Assembly (NCBI GenBank): GCA_036351115.1
Contig: JAZBOL010000118.1
Span: forward strand, 9,081 to 73,080
Reading direction: 5' to 3'
Length of the DNA stretch: 64,000 bases
Source: Marinihelvus sp036351115
Lineage (GTDB): Bacteria > Pseudomonadota > Gammaproteobacteria > Xanthomonadales > SZUA-36
The notes beneath the pieces are model-generated. The model had not been told where the DNA came from, did no database searches, and worked only from the letters and a program-made list of their open reading frames with translations. Within the stretch, counting starts at the first letter, position 1, and each line of letters starts with the position of its first letter. Of this stretch, positions 34,819 through 43,300 are shown in pieces. The position numbers were made by a program, and so were the translations under genes.

Positions 34819-35781
34819 ATGAACGGACTTTCTCGCTGCATGAACGGGTTGCGCGCCACCCTGATCACCCTCGTCTTCCTGGGACTGACCCTGAACGCCC
34901 TCCACGCCCGGGCCGGGGTGTTCGGCGACGGCGACCCCGCCAACGGGGATGAGGACGACCGGCGCACCCTGAGCCAGGGCGCCTCCTTACCCGGTCTCAG
35001 CGAGTGGTACCGGAGTGGCGGATCCATTTTCTGCGACGGGGCGGTTCGGGGATCGGCGACCATCGTCGACCTGTCGGCCTTCGCGCCCCCGCGGCCGGGT
35101 GTGGTGATCGCGACCGCCGCCCACGTGCTGGTGGATCTGGACACCGGTCTGGCGTGGAATCACTGTGAATACCGGCACCAGGGGCTCGGTGAGTTGCCGG
35201 GCTACCAGGCGACCCTCGAGTTGCACTGGACGCTGGCTGGCCCCTTCGATGCGCGTCTCCCGCCCGGAGATGCGGAAAACGCGGTCAATGACTGGGCCTT
35301 CGTGTGGCTCGGAGCATCCTGGCGCCAGCCCGGTGGTGCACGCGCGCTGGGCCTCGCCGACGTACGGCAGACGGCGGACGGACGAGGCCTGCTCGGTCTG
35401 CTCGCCTGGAACCCCGATCTCGGGCAGCTGGCGCTCGCCAGCGGTTGCCGCGCCGTCCTGTCCCGGCACGAAGACCTGTCCGGGGACGGGCAGGGCGGTC
35501 AACTGCTGGATGACTGTGATTCGGGCACCGGTTCATCGGGCGGCGGGCTGATCCTCACCCGCGACGGTTCGGCCCGCCTCGTCGGCATCCGGGGTGGGCA
35601 GCATTGGGATGGTGGGATCTGGCCTCCGGAACGCTATCCCGACGGCCCGCCGGCAGGTTCACGCTGGGATCCCAACCGCTTCACGAACTATGCCCGGGCG
35701 CTGGACGCCGACATTCTGCAGCAGGTTCAGCGCTGGTGGCGGACGCTGGGCGCCGCCGGGAGTGCCGAAGTGGCTCCGTGA
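34819..35781 (+). CDS. Exported trypsin-like serine protease
   Basis: A 320-residue protein with an N-terminal signal peptide (about residues 1-33, LITLVFLGLTLNALHARAG). The chymotrypsin-fold triad can be placed: H102 in ATAAHVL, D158 in VNDWAFVWLG and S240 in GTGSSGGG. Cysteines at 72, 116, 210 and 233 could form two disulfides. There is no PDZ domain, so it is not a DegP-type protease; a secreted S1-like protease is the best reading. The ATG at 34819 is chosen since the frame upstream overlaps moaC antisense. Substrate is unknown. The 163-base gap to moaC holds nothing recognisable. Confidence 0.85.
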   Translation: MNGLSRCMNGLRATLITLVFLGLTLNALHARAGVFGDGDPANGDEDDRRTLSQGASLPGLSEWYRSGGSIFCDGAVRGSATIVDLSAFAPPRPGVVIATAAHVLVDLDTGLAWNHCEYRHQGLGELPGYQATLELHWTLAGPFDARLPPGDAENAVNDWAFVWLGASWRQPGGARALGLADVRQTADGRGLLGLLAWNPDLGQLALASGCRAVLSRHEDLSGDGQGGQLLDDCDSGTGSSGGGLILTRDGSARLVGIRGGQHWDGGIWPPERYPDGPPAGSRWDPNRFTNYARALDADILQQVQRWWRTLGAAGSAEVAP

Positions 35782-35787
35782 AGCAGC

Positions 35788-35799
35788 ATCCGGCCGGAT
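35788..35799. repeat. 12-bp perfect palindrome after the protease gene
   Basis: ATCCGGCCGGAT is self-complementary and lies six bases after the protease stop. No T-run follows, so it is at most a weak terminator or a protein site. The bases from 35800 to 35878 hold nothing else I can identify. Confidence 0.35.
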
Positions 35800-35878
35800 A
35801 AACGCTGTCCCAAATTCGGCTCAACTTTTCGGTCGTCATGCGGTAATCGTGTTAAGCGCGAACAAAAATTCCGCTGAA

Positions 35879-35908
35879 TTGCCTCGATCAGGAAATTTAT
35901 GTTACATT
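35879..35908 (+). promoter_or_regulatory. Candidate promoter for the structured leader and PWGW gene
   Basis: TTGCCT (35879-35884) and TACATT (35903-35908) are 18 bases apart in a locally AT-rich patch. Each matches the sigma-70 consensus at four of six positions. An inverted repeat CATTT-ATG-AAATG (35905-35917) overlaps the -10. Transcription would begin near 35915, leaving a leader of about 270 bases before the next gene. Confidence 0.45.
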
Positions 35909-35921
35909 TATGAAATGTCTA

Positions 35922-36161
35922 CCTGTCCGTCTTCCCCTGCACGGACGCGGTCAAGAGTCGCATGACAGGAAGATCCAGGCCCGAGAAACAGGCGATCGGG
36001 CCGATGGCGCAGATCAACGACTGGTCTGCAACAGAGCCACCCCGCCGGAAGTGGGGGGCATGCAAGCAACCGGATGCCGCATGCCAACACGCTGAACGAA
36101 ACAGCGCGTTTGCTTCCAGGAAGGGTGTGCCGGAGACGGTGAACGAATCGCCGCCGTCCGG
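35922..36161 (+). promoter_or_regulatory. Highly structured RNA leader with three AACGA-loop hairpins
   Basis: This fills most of the only gene-free stretch above 300 bases. Stems seen: A, GTCCGT/ACGGAC (35925-35946), competing with CCTGTC/GACAGG (35922-35927 with 35964-35969). B, GGCCCGA/TCGGGCC (35978-36002), 7 bp. C, GCAGATC/GGTCTGC (36009-36029), 7 bp, loop AACGACT. D, GGCATGC/GCATGCC (36057-36085) with an inner GCA/TGC. E, AACACGCTG/CAGCGCGTT (36086-36110), one mismatch, loop AACGAAA. F, CCGGA/TCCGG plus CGGTG/CGCCG (36130-36161), loop AACGAAT. Hairpins C, E and F each have a seven-base loop beginning AACGA. A GAGGGA ribosome site (36169-36174) and the ATG at 36183 follow directly. I know no riboswitch family with this layout. 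Confidence 0.55.
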
Positions 36162-36182
36162 TAAGCACGAGGGATCTCGATC

Positions 36183-36701
36183 ATGCTGTTTTATGTCGCA
36201 CTCACCGTCGCAGGAGTCGTCGCAGCTGCCGTTATCGTTTGGATTTTCAGATCGGTCATGGTCGCTGGCAAATCCGCTTACCGCAAGGTCACGCCCGGGT
36301 CCAGCCGCGGGCAGGTCAAGCTCGCACGCCTCAATTCCAACCTTGCCGCCACGCCGGCCCCCTGGGGCTGGGGCAACGGCGGTGGGACGCCCGCCGCATC
36401 CCGGTATCACCGCGATGCCGGCGTCGTCAGTCCGTCCAAGTCCAGGACAAAGGACTTTTCCCAGCTCGAGGCCTACGCTCGATCCAATGAGAAGATGAAG
36501 CTGGAACGCGACGCGACCTCTCCGCATGTCGGCTCCGTCCGCAACGTGCTGACGGGCTACGACATGAACCGGAGCACGAAAACCGATACCTCCTGCTGGC
36601 CATACCGTGACAATCTCGAATCCAATCGGTCTGCCGTGCCGGAAGACCGCCCGACCCTGACGGAGGACGGAGACCGTCCGACCAAGCCCTGGGGCTGGTA
36701 A
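36183..36701 (+). CDS. Membrane-anchored protein with two PWGW motifs, function unknown
   Basis: I do not recognise this 172-residue protein. One membrane helix (residues 3-22) is followed by a basic, polar, probably disordered chain. The motif PWGW occurs twice, at residues 60-63 (then GNGGG) and as the last four residues (169-172). A helix-like ESxxAYARSNEK-type stretch lies between (around residues 93-108). GAGGGA eight bases before the ATG is a good ribosome site. It has its own likely promoter, the folded leader, and a strong terminator, so it is a single-gene unit. Codon use looks like its neighbours. Confidence 0.75.
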   Translation: MLFYVALTVAGVVAAAVIVWIFRSVMVAGKSAYRKVTPGSSRGQVKLARLNSNLAATPAPWGWGNGGGTPAASRYHRDAGVVSPSKSRTKDFSQLEAYARSNEKMKLERDATSPHVGSVRNVLTGYDMNRSTKTDTSCWPYRDNLESNRSAVPEDRPTLTEDGDRPTKPWGW

Positions 36702-36726
36702 ATCCCACACTGCGACAGCTTCGAAC

Positions 36727-36750
36727 AGCGCCCCACCCGGGGCGCTTTTT
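36727..36750 (+). terminator. Rho-independent terminator of the PWGW gene
   Basis: AGCGCCCC pairs with GGGGCGCT around ACCC, followed by TTTT, 25 bases after the stop codon. The convergent SRAP gene ends 11 bases further on. Confidence 0.92.
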
Positions 36751-36760
36751 CGTTGGAGCC

Positions 36761-37513
36761 CTAACGTCCGGCCAGGGCCTCGGGAAGCTCGACGTCCTCA
36801 TTGCCCGGTATCTTGATGTTCATGGGCATGGCTTCGACGCCCATGACCTCGTTGGCAAAGGGTTGGAGCAGTTCGAGCGCTTCATCCCGGTCGCCCCGCA
36901 ACCAGGTTGCCACCGCACCGGGGTCGGCCAGCAACGCCGGGCTCCGGTGGTGACCCACCGAGGTGAGCACGTCATTGGGTTCCACGGTGATGATGGCGAC
37001 ACTGGGCCGGGGAATGCCGTCCTCACCGCGCGAGAAGCTCGCCAGGCCCGCCATGGCCCAGAAAGGGCGGTCGAGCGGGAAGACGGCCCAGGGCACCTGG
37101 GGGTGCACGCGACGGTCGAACTCGTAGAACCAGGATACGAACACGACCACCCGGCGGTCCCGGTCCCACGCCTGCATGAAGGTCGGGGCGAAAGGCGCCC
37201 CGTCACGGCGGAGGCGGGCGTTCGCCGTGGAGAGCAGTTTGCCGTCCCGGGTGTAGGGCAGCCGGCCATGGGACCAGTAGGGCAGGTAGGGCCAGACGGC
37301 TTCCGTGGGAACATCGAGGTCACGGTCCGCGTACACGATCGGCAGGCTCTCCCAGATCATGGAGTCCGGCTCGGACTTTCTTCGCAGGCGGGAGGGCGAT
37401 ATGTTGATGCGGCGCTCCGGGTCCGGCGGCAGGTGCGCCGGGGGCGTCAGGGCGCCGGCCCAGGCGAAAATGTCGCTCCAGGTCAGGTGGGAAACGGAGG
37501 CCTTGCCACACAT
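36761..37513 (-). CDS. SRAP-domain (SOS response-associated, HMCES/YedK-like) protein
   Basis: SRAP proteins form a protective thiazolidine crosslink between Cys2 and abasic sites in single-stranded DNA. The 250-residue protein begins MCGKA, leaving C2 at the N-terminus after Met removal. It has the conserved asparagine in LLSTANARLRRDGAPF, the catalytic glutamate in WFYEF and the histidine in VGHHRSPALL. The E. coli homologue is 222 residues. It is divergent from the AddB-like gene with 55 bases between start codons, so the two may share a control region; no LexA box is visible. Confidence 0.9.
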   Translation of the reverse strand: MCGKASVSHLTWSDIFAWAGALTPPAHLPPDPERRINISPSRLRRKSEPDSMIWESLPIVYADRDLDVPTEAVWPYLPYWSHGRLPYTRDGKLLSTANARLRRDGAPFAPTFMQAWDRDRRVVVFVSWFYEFDRRVHPQVPWAVFPLDRPFWAMAGLASFSRGEDGIPRPSVAIITVEPNDVLTSVGHHRSPALLADPGAVATWLRGDRDEALELLQPFANEVMGVEAMPMNIKIPGNEDVELPEALAGR

Positions 37514-37568
37514 GGCCGCAGTGTAGCAGGCAGCCGGTTCTCAGTTTTTGATAGGACGACGCCCTACC

Positions 37569-40367
37569 ATGACCGCATCGTCAAAGGGACATCGAACGTT
37601 GCCACAAGCCAGCTCACCCGATCGACCCCATCCGCCGCTGACACTCGTGCCCAACACGGTCTCGCAGCGGCTTCTCTGGGCGGAATTCGCCAGCGATCAC
37701 CCGGGCGCCGGTGCCTTTCGCGCGCCGGCGGTCGAGGTCCTTTCCCTCTTCGCTGAACGGCTGCTCGAAACCAGCCGGCTGCTGGAGGGGCAGGCCGCCC
37801 ACCCCGTACCGGAGCGCTTTCTCCAGTTGACCCTGTGGGAGAAGGCCATCGCCGAAGTCGACGATGCGCCCCGCAATCCGAGCGATCTGGCTTCCGTGGC
37901 GCGCGAGGCGATGGAAGCGGAACGGCTGCTCATGCACTGGTCGTCCAACCCCCGGGGAGCGCTCGATGGGGGCGGACTCGATCTTGGCGACGCCTTCGGA
38001 CGCTGGCGGCTCGGCGCCAGAAAGGCGATGAAGCGACAGGGATGGATTTCCGCGCCGGAGCAGCTGTTGCTGCTGACGGAGCGGCTGGAACAAACCAGGA
38101 ATCAGGAGGCTGCCGGGGAAGACGGCTTTCCCGTGCGCTTGCCGGCGCGTATCGAACTGCGGGGATTTCCGGAGCTGACCCGCCTCGAATCACGATTCCT
38201 GGCCGCTCTCGAGCGCCTCGGCGTCGACATCGTGGATCAGATGTCCACCCTCGCGCCGGGAGCGCTTCCGCGCCCCGCGATTTCCCGGCATCGCTATGCG
38301 ACGGTCGAGGACGAGTGGCGGGGTGCCGCCGCCTGGGCCCGGGAGCAGCTGGAGCAGGGCGCGGGTCGGGTCGCGGTGGCGGCTCCGGGGCTGGCGGCAA
38401 TTTCCGGGCCGCTGGAACGCGTTTTCCGGCAGGAATGTCACCCGGAATCGATCCTTACCGGAAACCTGTCGGACCCCAGCCGGTTTCACGTGAACGGGGG
38501 AAGAAGCGCGCTCGGGCACCCCCTGGTGCGGACGGCGCTGATCCTGCTGGAGCTCTCGGTGGCCGGTCTTCGCGCGAGCCAGCCCTTCGACACGATCAGC
38601 CGCTTTCTGCTGGCGCCGGCCTGGGCCGCGGCAAGGCTCGAGCAGGGTGCGCGAGCCCGCCTCGAACTGTCGCTGCGGGAGGCCCAGCGGGCCCGGCTAA
38701 CGCTGGCGGAAGTCGGAGAGCGCGCCCGGAGCGAAGCGTGCCCGGATCTCCTTCGCCTGATCGCACGACTGCCCACGGCCGCCGAGCTGTCCGCATCGAG
38801 TTCGGCCCGGCGATTCCATGCCTGGCTTGAACACTGGGGCTGGCCGGGCCCCGTCGGCAACGGCCCCGAGGTCCGACATCTCGTCGAGGCCGTTCGCGGG
38901 GCGCTCGAGGCCCTGGATTTCGGCGGCGTGGATAACGACCGGCGGGCCCTGGCGCTGCTGCGCCGTCAATTGCTCGAACGGCGGTTGCCTGCCGTGGGCG
39001 GCCCCCTGTCACCGATCCAGGTGCTCGACGTGAGCGATCTGCCCGGCAAACACTTCGACGCGGTCCGCGTGATCGGCGTCCATGCGGACTCCTGGCCGCC
39101 GCCGGCCCGGCTGAACCGGCTCCTTCCCCTGGCCATCGCCCGGGAATTGCCGCGCTCCAGTTCAACGAGCCAACGCGCCTACAGCGAAGCGCTGCAACGT
39201 GGCGTGCTGGCCAGCAGCGACCAGGTGGAATTCAGTCGCGCCGTGTTCGTCGACGGCGTGCCGACATCGCCCAGCGCCCTGCTGGAGTCGATTCTGGATG
39301 ACGCAGACATGCCGGAGGCGCCCGTGGCCGAGGGCGCGGAAGTCCCCGACGGCGCCAACGGCCGGCGTGAGCCCCCCGGGCGACTCGCCCGCGCAGTGTG
39401 GCCCGGCCTTGGGAGCGAATCCGCCCGGGATCGCGATCGGCTGGAAATCATTCCCCGCGCGCCGGCGCCGGCCTTGCCGGCGGACGTTCGGCGCCTGCCC
39501 CGGGTGGTCAAGGTGCTCGATCACCAGTCGGCCTCCCCCTGGGCGGCATTCCTCGTCCACCGGTTGGGGGTGTCGTTCCCGGCGCAGCCCAGCGCGTTTC
39601 CGGGCCCGGCGGAACTCGGCAATCTCGTACACGACGCCCTGGAAGCCTTGTACCGCCCGGTGCTGGGAAGCGGTTCCGGTCCCGGCGCGGAATCGATTCC
39701 CGCAGCGGTGGACGAAGCCCTGCGACGTGGGCAGAGCGCCTGGAAGGCGCATCCTGCGGGAACGGCCCTCGAAGCCGTGGAGCGGCAGCGCCTGGATTCA
39801 CTGCTGCGCGAGTGGCTCGAATTCGAGTCGCGCCTCGCCTGGCCCAATCCCCGGGAGCTCGAGGCCCGGCGCGAGGCGGTTTTTGCTGGTTTCGAGCTGT
39901 CCGTGCGTATGGATCGGCTCGATCGCCTCGACGATGGCGCCCTGATCCTCGATTACAAGACCGGCGCGGCGCGAACACCGGCCTGGGCACACGATCGCCC
40001 GACGGAGATGCAGCTGCCCCTCTACGCGGTGCTCATGGCCGATGCCGGTGCCAGTCCCTCGGGTATCGGCCTCCTGACCGTGCGGCGGCACGACATGAAG
40101 CAGACGCTCTGGACCGGCAATCCGAACGTCAAGGCGGCAGGCCTTCGCTCGGGGATCGTCACCATGGGTGAGGGCAGGGCGCCGTTCGCGTCCTGGGAGG
40201 ACGCCCTGGCGCATTGGCGCCGGGCCATGGTCTCACTGCTGGAGGAATTCCGGGCGGGAGACGCTTCGTGCGTCGTTCACCACCCTCGCGCACTGGACTA
40301 CCTCGGTTTGGAGCTCCTGTTGCCGCCCGGTGAGGACGCCGAAGAAGCGGAGGAGGCTCATGACTGA
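37569..40367 (+). CDS. AddB-like PD-(D/E)XK nuclease, probable DNA repair protein
   Basis: A 932-residue protein with a degenerate helicase-like body and a C-terminal RecB-type nuclease: the H688 helix (LVHDALEALY), and the D795-Y-K797 motif in ILDYKTG, followed by a QLPLYAVL helix. The nuclease half matches AddB and the gammaproteobacterial probable-DNA-repair-protein family. The C-terminal cysteine cluster that binds Fe-S in Bacillus AddB is missing. It forms an eight-base overlap with the AddA-like gene, so they should be partners in double-strand-break resection. I start at the ATG at 37569; a TTG at 37548 is possible. Confidence 0.83.
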   Translation: MTASSKGHRTLPQASSPDRPHPPLTLVPNTVSQRLLWAEFASDHPGAGAFRAPAVEVLSLFAERLLETSRLLEGQAAHPVPERFLQLTLWEKAIAEVDDAPRNPSDLASVAREAMEAERLLMHWSSNPRGALDGGGLDLGDAFGRWRLGARKAMKRQGWISAPEQLLLLTERLEQTRNQEAAGEDGFPVRLPARIELRGFPELTRLESRFLAALERLGVDIVDQMSTLAPGALPRPAISRHRYATVEDEWRGAAAWAREQLEQGAGRVAVAAPGLAAISGPLERVFRQECHPESILTGNLSDPSRFHVNGGRSALGHPLVRTALILLELSVAGLRASQPFDTISRFLLAPAWAAARLEQGARARLELSLREAQRARLTLAEVGERARSEACPDLLRLIARLPTAAELSASSSARRFHAWLEHWGWPGPVGNGPEVRHLVEAVRGALEALDFGGVDNDRRALALLRRQLLERRLPAVGGPLSPIQVLDVSDLPGKHFDAVRVIGVHADSWPPPARLNRLLPLAIARELPRSSSTSQRAYSEALQRGVLASSDQVEFSRAVFVDGVPTSPSALLESILDDADMPEAPVAEGAEVPDGANGRREPPGRLARAVWPGLGSESARDRDRLEIIPRAPAPALPADVRRLPRVVKVLDHQSASPWAAFLVHRLGVSFPAQPSAFPGPAELGNLVHDALEALYRPVLGSGSGPGAESIPAAVDEALRRGQSAWKAHPAGTALEAVERQRLDSLLREWLEFESRLAWPNPRELEARREAVFAGFELSVRMDRLDRLDDGALILDYKTGAARTPAWAHDRPTEMQLPLYAVLMADAGASPSGIGLLTVRRHDMKQTLWTGNPNVKAAGLRSGIVTMGEGRAPFASWEDALAHWRRAMVSLLEEFRAGDASCVVHHPRALDYLGLELLLPPGEDAEEAEEAHD

Positions 40368-43300
40368 CTCACGACAACCGCGTGATGAGGAGGTACGGAA
40401 GCGGGTCATCGAACCTGACCGTTCCTTCGCCGTGCAGGCCCCCGCCGGGTCGGGCAAGACTGAATTGCTCAGCCGCCGGTTCCTGCGCCTGCTCGCCGTG
40501 GTGGAAAAGCCCCAGCAGGTCCTGGCCATTACCTTCACCCGCAAGGCCACCCGGGAGATGCTGGACCGGGTGCTGGACCGGCTGCGCTCCGCACGCCTCG
40601 GCGTGGAGCCTGCCGAAGCCCATGAACGGGCGGCCTTCGAACTGGCCAGGGCCGTTCTCGACCAGGACCAGCGATTCGACTGGGGCCTCCTCGAAGATCC
40701 GGCGCAGCTCCAGATCCACACGATCGACGGTTTCTGCGCCCGGCTCGCCATGCGCGCGCCGGACCAGCCATTGGCCGTCTCCAACCTCCTGGTCGCCGAG
40801 TACCCCGAACCGGCCTATCGCGAGGCCGCGCGTCGGGCGCTGGAGGCGGCGGCCGGAGCGCCAGCCGCCAGCCCGGTCCGCGAGGCCTTCGAGGCCTTGC
40901 TCCTGCGTGAGCGCGGCAACGCCAACGCCCTCGAAACCCTGCTGGCGGACATGCTGCCCCGGCGCGACCAGTGGCTGGGTGACGTGAATCGAACGGAGGA
41001 TCTCGGGCGCGCCCTGATGGCCGAACGCCAGCAGGTCGAGCTGGCGGCGCTCGAAGGGGCGCTCGGCGCCGACCGGCTGGCCGAGGCCAGCGAGGCGGTC
41101 TACCGGCTGGCGCAGCTTGCCGAAAGCGGTTCGGTAGCAGACGAAGTGATCCGCGCCTGGGAATCCCTGGGCCCTGGTGCCTCACCCGCCACGATCGCCG
41201 AGGCCTGCTGGCGTACGCTGGAGCCGCTGGGTACGGCCTCCCGGGACCTCATGAGCCCCCGGAGCATCAACAGCAAGGTCTTTCCGGGTGCGGCGTCCGG
41301 GCGAAGCCCCTGGGTTGACGGGCTCAAGGACGTCGTTGATGGCTGGTATCAATCGGAGCAGGCGAAAGCGGCCTACAAGCGTTTCGTGCAGACGCCGCCG
41401 CTGGATCTCGTGCCGGGCAACGCGACACTGCTGAAACAGCTGCGGGAATTACTCAGGTTGGCCTGCGACAGGTTGGAGGTCACGTTCGCCGATCGCGGGC
41501 TGTGCGACTTTCAGCACGTGGCACAGCAGGCGGTGACGGCCCTGGGGGACGAACTGGCGCCCAGCGAGGCGCTTCTGATCGAGGACGGCCGCCTGGCGCA
41601 CGTGCTCATCGACGAATTCCAGGATACGTCACAACTCCAGTACGACCTGGTGCGCAAGCTCGTCTCCGGCTGGACGCCGGGCGACGGCAGAACCCTGTTC
41701 CTGGTCGGTGACCCCATGCAGTCGATCTATGGCTTCCGCAAGGCCAATGTCGGCCTGTTCCGGACGGTCATGGAAGAGGCGCGCCTCGGCGACGTGCCCC
41801 TGGAACCCCGCCGCCTGGAAGTGAACTTTCGCTCGACCCGGCCGGTGATCGAGGACGTCAACCGGACCTGCGCCCGGTTGTTTCAGGCCAGCTCCGAGGC
41901 CTCGCCGGGCCACGTGGCATACCAGGCGGTCGAGGCGTTTCGGGGTGAGGGCGGCGAGGTGACGACCCGCGCGTTCCTGGCGGGCGAGTCCATGGAACTG
42001 GCCCGCCGGGCGGAAGCCCGGTGGATCGCGGAGGATATCGCGTCCCTCGACCGCGATCCGGAAATCCAGACCGTCGGCGTGCTGGCCCGGACCCGTGCAC
42101 AGCTTGAACCCGTCGCCCGTGCCCTGATGGAGCGGGGCATTCCCTTCGAGGCCGTCGAGGTGACGTCCCTTCACCAGCGACCGCGCGTACTCGAGCTGCT
42201 GACCCTGACCCGGGCCTTTCTGCACCCGGGGGACCGGGTCGCCTGGGTCGCGCTGCTCGTCGCGCCGTGGTGCGCGCTCCAGCCCGGTGAGCTGCTGGCG
42301 CTGCTCGGGGACAGGAATAGCGCCGACGTGCTGGTCCGTTGCGAAGATGCAGAGCGGCTTGCACACCTGTCGCCGGCGTCGCGAGAGCGGGTCAGTGCCC
42401 TGGCCGAAATCCTGCGTTGCGACGAGAGACGGGCGGGTTTACGTCCCCTGGCGGAACGCGTCGAGGCCGCCTGGGTCGCCCTCGGCGGGCCCCGGCTGGT
42501 CTCCTCGCCGGAGGAGCTCGAGGATGTGGAACGCTTCCTCGCCCTTTTGTCCCGGCTCGACGAGGAAATGCCCGAGGACCTGCTGGCCGAACTGGAGCGG
42601 CGGCTTCCCAAGCTGTTCGCCGCATCGCGTTCCGCGCCGGTCAAGCTCATGACCATTCACAAGGCAAAAGGCCTCGAGTTCGACGCCGTCTACCTGCCGG
42701 CGCTGCAGGCACGGCCCCGCCAGGGCGATCGGAGCCTGTTCCGGCAGTTCGAGATGCGCGTGCAGGGAGACGAGCATGCCAGCCTGCTGGCGCCGGTACA
42801 GGCGAGCGGTGAACGGCTGCCCTCGGGCTATGACTACCTGGGCCTGCTCGAGCGGGACGCGCAGACCAGCGAAGCCCAGCGGCTGCTCTACGTGGCCATG
42901 ACCCGGGCCCGCCGCCTGCTGCGTCTCTCCGCCGTGGTGCGGGCGAAAAAGGATGGCGGCCTGGCCCGCGAGGCCGGGTCCTTCCTGACGCTGCTGCATG
43001 AGCGCTTCGAGCCGTTGCTGCCGGAAGCGCAGCCGGCGCCGGACATCGAGATGCAGGCGCCCGAACCCTGGCCCCTGTTTCGCCTGCAGCGGGCCGACCC
43101 GGCCTTGCCCATCGTCAATGGCGACGATGACTCCCCAGGCGAGGAAGGCGCGGAGAACGCGGCGCTGGGGGATAGCTGGCCCGCACGGGACCGCCTGGCC
43201 CTGGGAGAAGCCCTTCATCACTGGTTCGAGATCATTCACGACGACTGGCGTGACCATGGGGGCGAACGCTGGCAGGGTGAATGGTTCGAGGATTACGCGC

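Noticed and set aside
35970..36110. Leader as a cyclic-di-GMP, cobalamin or TPP riboswitch
   Set aside because: I looked for their conserved cores and did not find them; the stems do not match those layouts.
35885..36182. Leader as a CsrA/RsmA-binding RNA, because it has several GGA motifs, some in loops (36047-36049, 36072-36074)
   Set aside because: About seven GGA in 290 bases is close to what base composition alone gives, and only two fall in good loops. I keep the AACGA loops as the stronger signal.
35910..36498. Open frames of 61 and 178 codons on the plus strand within the structured leader, and a 263-codon frame on the minus strand
   Set aside because: None has a ribosome site or a recognisable domain, and the stems and loops cut across all frames. 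The downstream frame at 36183 has a good ribosome site and a membrane helix.
37514..37568. A LexA (SOS) box between the SRAP and AddB-like genes
   Set aside because: No CTG-N10-CAG palindrome is present in the 55 bases; the AT-rich patch there is only TTCTCAGTTTTTGATAGG.
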